A stretch of 33,776 nt of DNA from JBLHKS01 sp047620505 (GTDB lineage: Bacteria > Verrucomicrobiota > Verrucomicrobiia > Verrucomicrobiales > DEV007), in assembly GCA_047620505.1 (NCBI GenBank), contig JBLHKS010000064.1:1-33776 (forward strand), written 5' to 3'. The notes under the pieces were generated by a model that made no database searches, was not told where the DNA came from, and saw only the letters and a program-made list of their open reading frames with translations. Made by a program: the position numbers and the translations under genes. Of this stretch, positions 30,418-33,776 are shown in pieces; within the stretch, counting starts at the first letter, position 1, and each line of letters opens with the position of its first letter.

Positions 30418-33051
30418 ATGAAAACCCTTTTCCGACTTTTTTTGTGCGTCGGGCTGCTCTCGCCGACGGCCCCCGCTTTAGCTCAAGATTCAAAGCAGAC
30501 CGACTCGCCCTGGGCCGATTTTATCCAGCCTGACTTTCCGTTTTTCGGCCACACGCTCGATGCGCGGAAGTTTTCCAAAACCGCGAATCTCACTCCGCGC
30601 GGGCTGATTTTCCAGATCGGCGAAGGCACCTGGGCCTGCTTCGATCCGGATCTGCTTCGGATGTCGCTCATCTGGGATCAGGCCGACGAGGAATCGCCGA
30701 TCACGCTCGGTTCGATGGCCCCAGGCTCGTATCACAACGCGGGCCGCAAAGCCGGCGGCGGCCAGGGCGAATTACCAAAGCCGCTGGGAAAGGAAATCGC
30801 CGCGACAGGGCTGCATTCCGGATTTTACGTAGGCGAGCTTCCTGAGAAACTGACAGATCCGCGACCAGCAGCTGCTGATCCGGAAGAAGTCGGACGCGGG
30901 CCGGTTGATCCGGAATTGATGCGGTTCGAGGGGCTTCACTTGATGAATCCTCAGGCGGTGGTCTTCGAATACGAAGTCGCTGGAGCCAAGGTTTTCGACA
31001 GCTTGGCGAGCCCGGCGAAAGGCTTCGTTTTTCGCGAACTAGCGATCGCGCCGTGCGATGAGAATTTGTTCATCGCGATCGGAGTCCTTGAAAATGGTCA
31101 GGCATCCGGAATCTCGGGAGGCGATCTGGTAGAAAAAGAGGGGACCTCGTTTGTGCGCGTTGCGGCTTCCCTAAAGCCCTCTCAGGTAACGATCATGATC
31201 GGCCCGAACAACGGAGGCTTCACGGGGTCGATGGGCGTGCTCGCGCAGGTTTGCGCAGATCCGAGCGAGCGCGAGCGCCTGATCGACGCGCCCGATTGGA
31301 ATGTTGAACTCAACACCAAGGGCCAACTCGCACCTGACGACGCCCCCTACGTTCGCGACGAAATCGGCTTCCCAACTGATAATCAGTGGAAGCGCAACGT
31401 CCGCCTTGCGGGGATCGATTTTTTTGAAGATGGAAGCGCCGCGCTCTGCACGTTCGACGGCGATGTCTGGCTGGTCGATGGGCTCGACGCGGATTTAAAA
31501 AACGTGACCTGGCGGCGCTACGCCAGCGGTTTGAACGAGCCGATGAGCCTCCAAATTGTCGACGGTGAAATCTACGTTTTCGGCCGAACCTGCATTTGGC
31601 GGCTACACGACGAAAACGACGACGGCATCGCGGATTTCTACGAGAATTTTTCCAATGTCGTTGGTCAGACCGCAGAGACGCGAGAGTTCGCCAACAGCAT
31701 GATCAAAATTCCCGGCGGCGGTTTTTATCTTGCTAAGCCGGGACAGCTCGCGACATCGCGTGGCCATTTCAACGGCACGATCAGCCGAGTTTCCGCTGAC
31801 GGACGAAGCGCGGAAATCGTGGCGAGCGGGTTTCGGCAACCGTTCATCGGACTCGACGCGAAGACCGGCGTTTTGACCGCGAGCGACCAGCAAGGACACT
31901 GGGTTCCGACCACGCCGATCCACGTGATCAAGCCTGGCGGGCACTACGGATTTCTGCCGCCCATGGTCAGCGAACATCCCAAACCGATCAGCAAGCCGCT
32001 CGTCTGGATTCCACATTTTGTGAATCAGTCAGGGGCCTCACAATTCACGAATCACGACAAACGCTGGGGACCGCTCGCCGGGCAGCTCCTGCACGTCGGT
32101 TTCAATCGGCCGGAACTTTTCCGCGTCTACCGCGACGGCGATCAAGGTGCTGTCGCCCGCTTCATGACCGGATTCGGGACTGGCCCCCTCAAGTCAGCCG
32201 TAAACCCCAAAGACGGCCAGGTTTACATCGCCGGCTTCAAAATCTGGGGAACGGTCGCGGAAGAAATCTGCGGATTTTATCGAATCCGCTACACCGGCGA
32301 GGGCTCGATGGAAACCCCGATCGACGTCCGAACATCAAAAGAAGGCATCTTCCTCAAATTCGATTTCGAAGTCGATCCCACGATCGTGGCGTGGCTCGAA
32401 AACTACAAGATCGACATCTGGAATTACAAGCGCGAAAGCAGCTACGGCTCCGGCCATTACAAAACCGACGGCACGCCTGGCCAGGAAACGCTCCGAGTCA
32501 GCAGCGCCTACATTTCTGAGGACAAACGCAGCGTTTTTCTCGGCGTTCCCGGCATGAAGCCCTGCGAATCGATGCGCCTGACCTACCGCCTTCCGCAGGC
32601 GACCGAGGTTCCGCAGGTGCGCTCGATTTTCCTGACAATACACGAATTGAAGTCGCTCGATCTCGGCAAACTTGGCTTCGGCGATATCGAAGTTGACCTC
32701 AAGCTGCCCGCAGCAGCTGCTGGCGGCGCGATGGTCGCCTCCGTCGAGCAAGGCAAGCTGCTCTACACGACTTTCGGCTGCATGACCTGCCATTCGATCG
32801 ATGGATCGAAGACCGAAAAACCCGGCCCGACCTGGCTCGATCTTTACGGAGCGCGGCGAGATTTTGAAGACGGAACTTCCGTCAAAAACGCCGACGAAGT
32901 TTACCTGCGCGAATCGATTCTCGATCCCCAGCGCCAGACGACAAAAGGGTTCAATTTGGATGAAGGGAAAATGCCGTCTTACCTCGGAGTTCTCCAGGAT
33001 TCTCAGATCGACTCGCTGATTCTCTACATCAAAACGTTAGCGAAGAAATAG
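30418..33051 (+). CDS. Large secreted PVC-type protein with C-terminal cytochrome c (DUF6797-like)
   Basis: 877 aa from ATG 30418, chosen because it starts a signal peptide (MKTLFRLFLCVGLLSPTAPALA); the open frame upstream overlaps a terminator and another gene. The N-terminal half (WADFIQPDFPFFG, GLIFQIGEGTWACFDPDLLR) resembles the DUF6797 region of large multidomain secreted proteins of Verrucomicrobia. The middle is beta-propeller-like (DFFEDGSAALCTFDGDVWLV, RPELFRVYRDGDQG). The C-terminus has one class I heme site, GCMTCHS, with CMTCH at residues 788-792. Probably a periplasmic redox enzyme passing electrons to the fused heme; substrate unknown. Two AGCAGCTGCT copies, both read as AAA. 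The kinase gene starts 9 bp after its stop. Confidence 0.8.
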   Translation: MKTLFRLFLCVGLLSPTAPALAQDSKQTDSPWADFIQPDFPFFGHTLDARKFSKTANLTPRGLIFQIGEGTWACFDPDLLRMSLIWDQADEESPITLGSMAPGSYHNAGRKAGGGQGELPKPLGKEIAATGLHSGFYVGELPEKLTDPRPAAADPEEVGRGPVDPELMRFEGLHLMNPQAVVFEYEVAGAKVFDSLASPAKGFVFRELAIAPCDENLFIAIGVLENGQASGISGGDLVEKEGTSFVRVAASLKPSQVTIMIGPNNGGFTGSMGVLAQVCADPSERERLIDAPDWNVELNTKGQLAPDDAPYVRDEIGFPTDNQWKRNVRLAGIDFFEDGSAALCTFDGDVWLVDGLDADLKNVTWRRYASGLNEPMSLQIVDGEIYVFGRTCIWRLHDENDDGIADFYENFSNVVGQTAETREFANSMIKIPGGGFYLAKPGQLATSRGHFNGTISRVSADGRSAEIVASGFRQPFIGLDAKTGVLTASDQQGHWVPTTPIHVIKPGGHYGFLPPMVSEHPKPISKPLVWIPHFVNQSGASQFTNHDKRWGPLAGQLLHVGFNRPELFRVYRDGDQGAVARFMTGFGTGPLKSAVNPKDGQVYIAGFKIWGTVAEEICGFYRIRYTGEGSMETPIDVRTSKEGIFLKFDFEVDPTIVAWLENYKIDIWNYKRESSYGSGHYKTDGTPGQETLRVSSAYISEDKRSVFLGVPGMKPCESMRLTYRLPQATEVPQVRSIFLTIHELKSLDLGKLGFGDIEVDLKLPAAAAGGAMVASVEQGKLLYTTFGCMTCHSIDGSKTEKPGPTWLDLYGARRDFEDGTSVKNADEVYLRESILDPQRQTTKGFNLDEGKMPSYLGVLQDSQIDSLILYIKTLAKK
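30867..30876. repeat. Iterated palindrome, copy 20
   Basis: In the DUF6797-like gene, flanks CC/GA, read as AAA. Confidence 0.9.
32712..32721. repeat. Iterated palindrome, copy 21
   Basis: In the linker before the cytochrome c domain, flanks GC/GG, read as AAA. Confidence 0.9.
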
Positions 33052-33059
33052 ACCGAACG

Positions 33060-33776
33060 ATGGCGGAAACGAGCGAGGAATTCCGTCAGCAGCTGCTGGA
33101 TGACGGCGCGATTGGACCCAACGCGAGTTTGACGCCGCTGACCGGCGGGGTTTCGAGCGACATCTACAAAGTCGAGGACAGCGATCGCGTTTTCGTCGTC
33201 AAGCGCGCGCTGGAAAAACTGAAAGTTGCCGACGACTGGCATGCGGATCTCTCGCGGAACGGGTTCGAAGTGGCTTATTTGAATGTGGTCAGTCGGTTTT
33301 TGCCGGAAGCGGTTCCCAAGGTTCTCTTCCACAATCCGGCGAACGGCTATTTCGCGATGGAGCATCTCGGCGATGGTTTTGAAAACTGGAAAACCACGAT
33401 GCTCGCTGGCGATTGCCGGATCGAGCACGCTCGTCGCGCGGGTGAAGTGTTAGGGCGGATTCATCGCGAGACCTGGGACGACTCTGAGCTCCGCGCCGGG
33501 TTCGAAACCACTGACAATTTTCACGATCTACGTTTGGAGCCGTACCTCCTGAAAACCGCGGAGCGTCATCCAGATTTGAGCCAGCAGCTGCTGGACGAAG
33601 CCGATCGAATCCGCGACACCCGGCGTTGTCTCGTTCACGGCGATTTCAGCCCGAAAAACATGCTTTTCAACGGCGACCGGCTCGTCGTTCTGGACTGTGA
33701 AGTCGCTTGGTTCGGCGACCCGGCTTTCGACGTCGCTTTTCTCCTGAATCATCTCATGATCAAGGCGCTGCATGTT
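33060..33776 (+). CDS. Aminoglycoside-phosphotransferase-fold kinase, 3'-truncated by window edge
   Basis: First 239 codons of a protein-kinase-like small-molecule kinase; the frame is open to the last base. LTPLTGGVSSDIYKV is the nucleotide-binding loop, FVVKRAL holds the ATP-binding Lys, LVHGDFSPKN (His193, Asp195) is the Brenner/catalytic loop and VVLDCEVAWFGDPAFD the metal-binding Asp segment. Resemblance is to the APH family including choline and methylthioribose kinases, so resistance should not be assumed. It follows the cytochrome c protein by 8 bp and may be cotranscribed. Two AGCAGCTGCT copies, both QQLL. Confidence 0.85.
   Translation, partial: MAETSEEFRQQLLDDGAIGPNASLTPLTGGVSSDIYKVEDSDRVFVVKRALEKLKVADDWHADLSRNGFEVAYLNVVSRFLPEAVPKVLFHNPANGYFAMEHLGDGFENWKTTMLAGDCRIEHARRAGEVLGRIHRETWDDSELRAGFETTDNFHDLRLEPYLLKTAERHPDLSQQLLDEADRIRDTRRCLVHGDFSPKNMLFNGDRLVVLDCEVAWFGDPAFDVAFLLNHLMIKALHV
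33088..33097. repeat. Iterated palindrome, copy 22
   Basis: Near the start of the APH-fold kinase gene, flanks TC/GG, read as QQLL. Confidence 0.9.
33583..33592. repeat. Iterated palindrome, copy 23
   Basis: In the APH-fold kinase gene, flanks CC/GG, read as QQLL. Confidence 0.9.

Noticed and set aside
424..33592. The iterated palindrome as a CRISPR array, REP element or transposon end
   Set aside because: Copies are single, about 1.5 kb apart, mostly inside intact genes, with no shared longer flanks or target duplications.
33060..33776. The APH-fold gene as an antibiotic-resistance gene
   Set aside because: Only generic kinase motifs are visible and the context is chromosomal with no mobile elements.

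Overview
Organism and overall character. The window reads as chromosomal DNA of a Verrucomicrobiota-type bacterium from the PVC superphylum. The basis is gene content: a ThuA / PVC-type dehydrogenase / HEAT / cytochrome c fusion, a second large secreted cytochrome c protein, a ceramidase-like secreted enzyme, an esterase-SGNH fusion, and a protein built from secretin-like domains of the kind common in Verrucomicrobia. DNA is GC-rich by eye and gene-dense. There are no rRNA or tRNA genes, CRISPR arrays, integrases or insertion sequences that I can see. No gene-free stretch exceeds 300 bases; the longest is the roughly 265 bp gap between dnaK and the amidohydrolase.

Layout. 0-6 kb: end of an L,D-transpeptidase gene, a PIG-L lipoprotein, a ceramidase-like protein, an NhaC antiporter and an N-acyl-D-amino-acid deacylase; the last two are coupled by an ATGA overlap. 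6-10 kb: HrpA helicase plus a possible small secreted peptide. 10-17 kb: three exported proteins on the + strand. 17-22 kb: a tightly overlapping minus-strand operon (KAS III-like synthase, NAD reductase, metallo-beta-lactamase-fold hydrolase, adenylate-forming enzyme, secreted zinc peptidase). 22-24 kb: a divergent ATP-grasp ligase and a convergent fatty-acid hydroxylase. The operon resembles the logic of the Ole pathway (condense, reduce, activate with ATP, then hydrolyse) with the OleB hydrolase replaced by an MBL enzyme. 24-28.6 kb: groEL, groES and dnaK, with a sigma-54-like promoter upstream of dnaK. 28.8-33.8 kb: an exported amidohydrolase, a small Asp/Arg-rich exported protein, a cytochrome c protein and the start of an aminoglycoside-phosphotransferase-fold kinase.

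Main discovery. The palindrome AGCAGCTGCT occurs exactly 23 times, about once per 1.5 kb, across unrelated genes and in 3' intergenic positions. Chance for a 10-mer in this length is about 0.03 copies. It usually extends to YCAGCAGCTGCTGR, is spaced more evenly than random, and imprints the proteins with Gln-Gln-Leu-Leu or Ala-Ala-Ala. It behaves like a highly iterated palindrome (compare cyanobacterial HIP1) or a DNA-uptake-sequence-like genome mark. I know of no description of it in this phylum.
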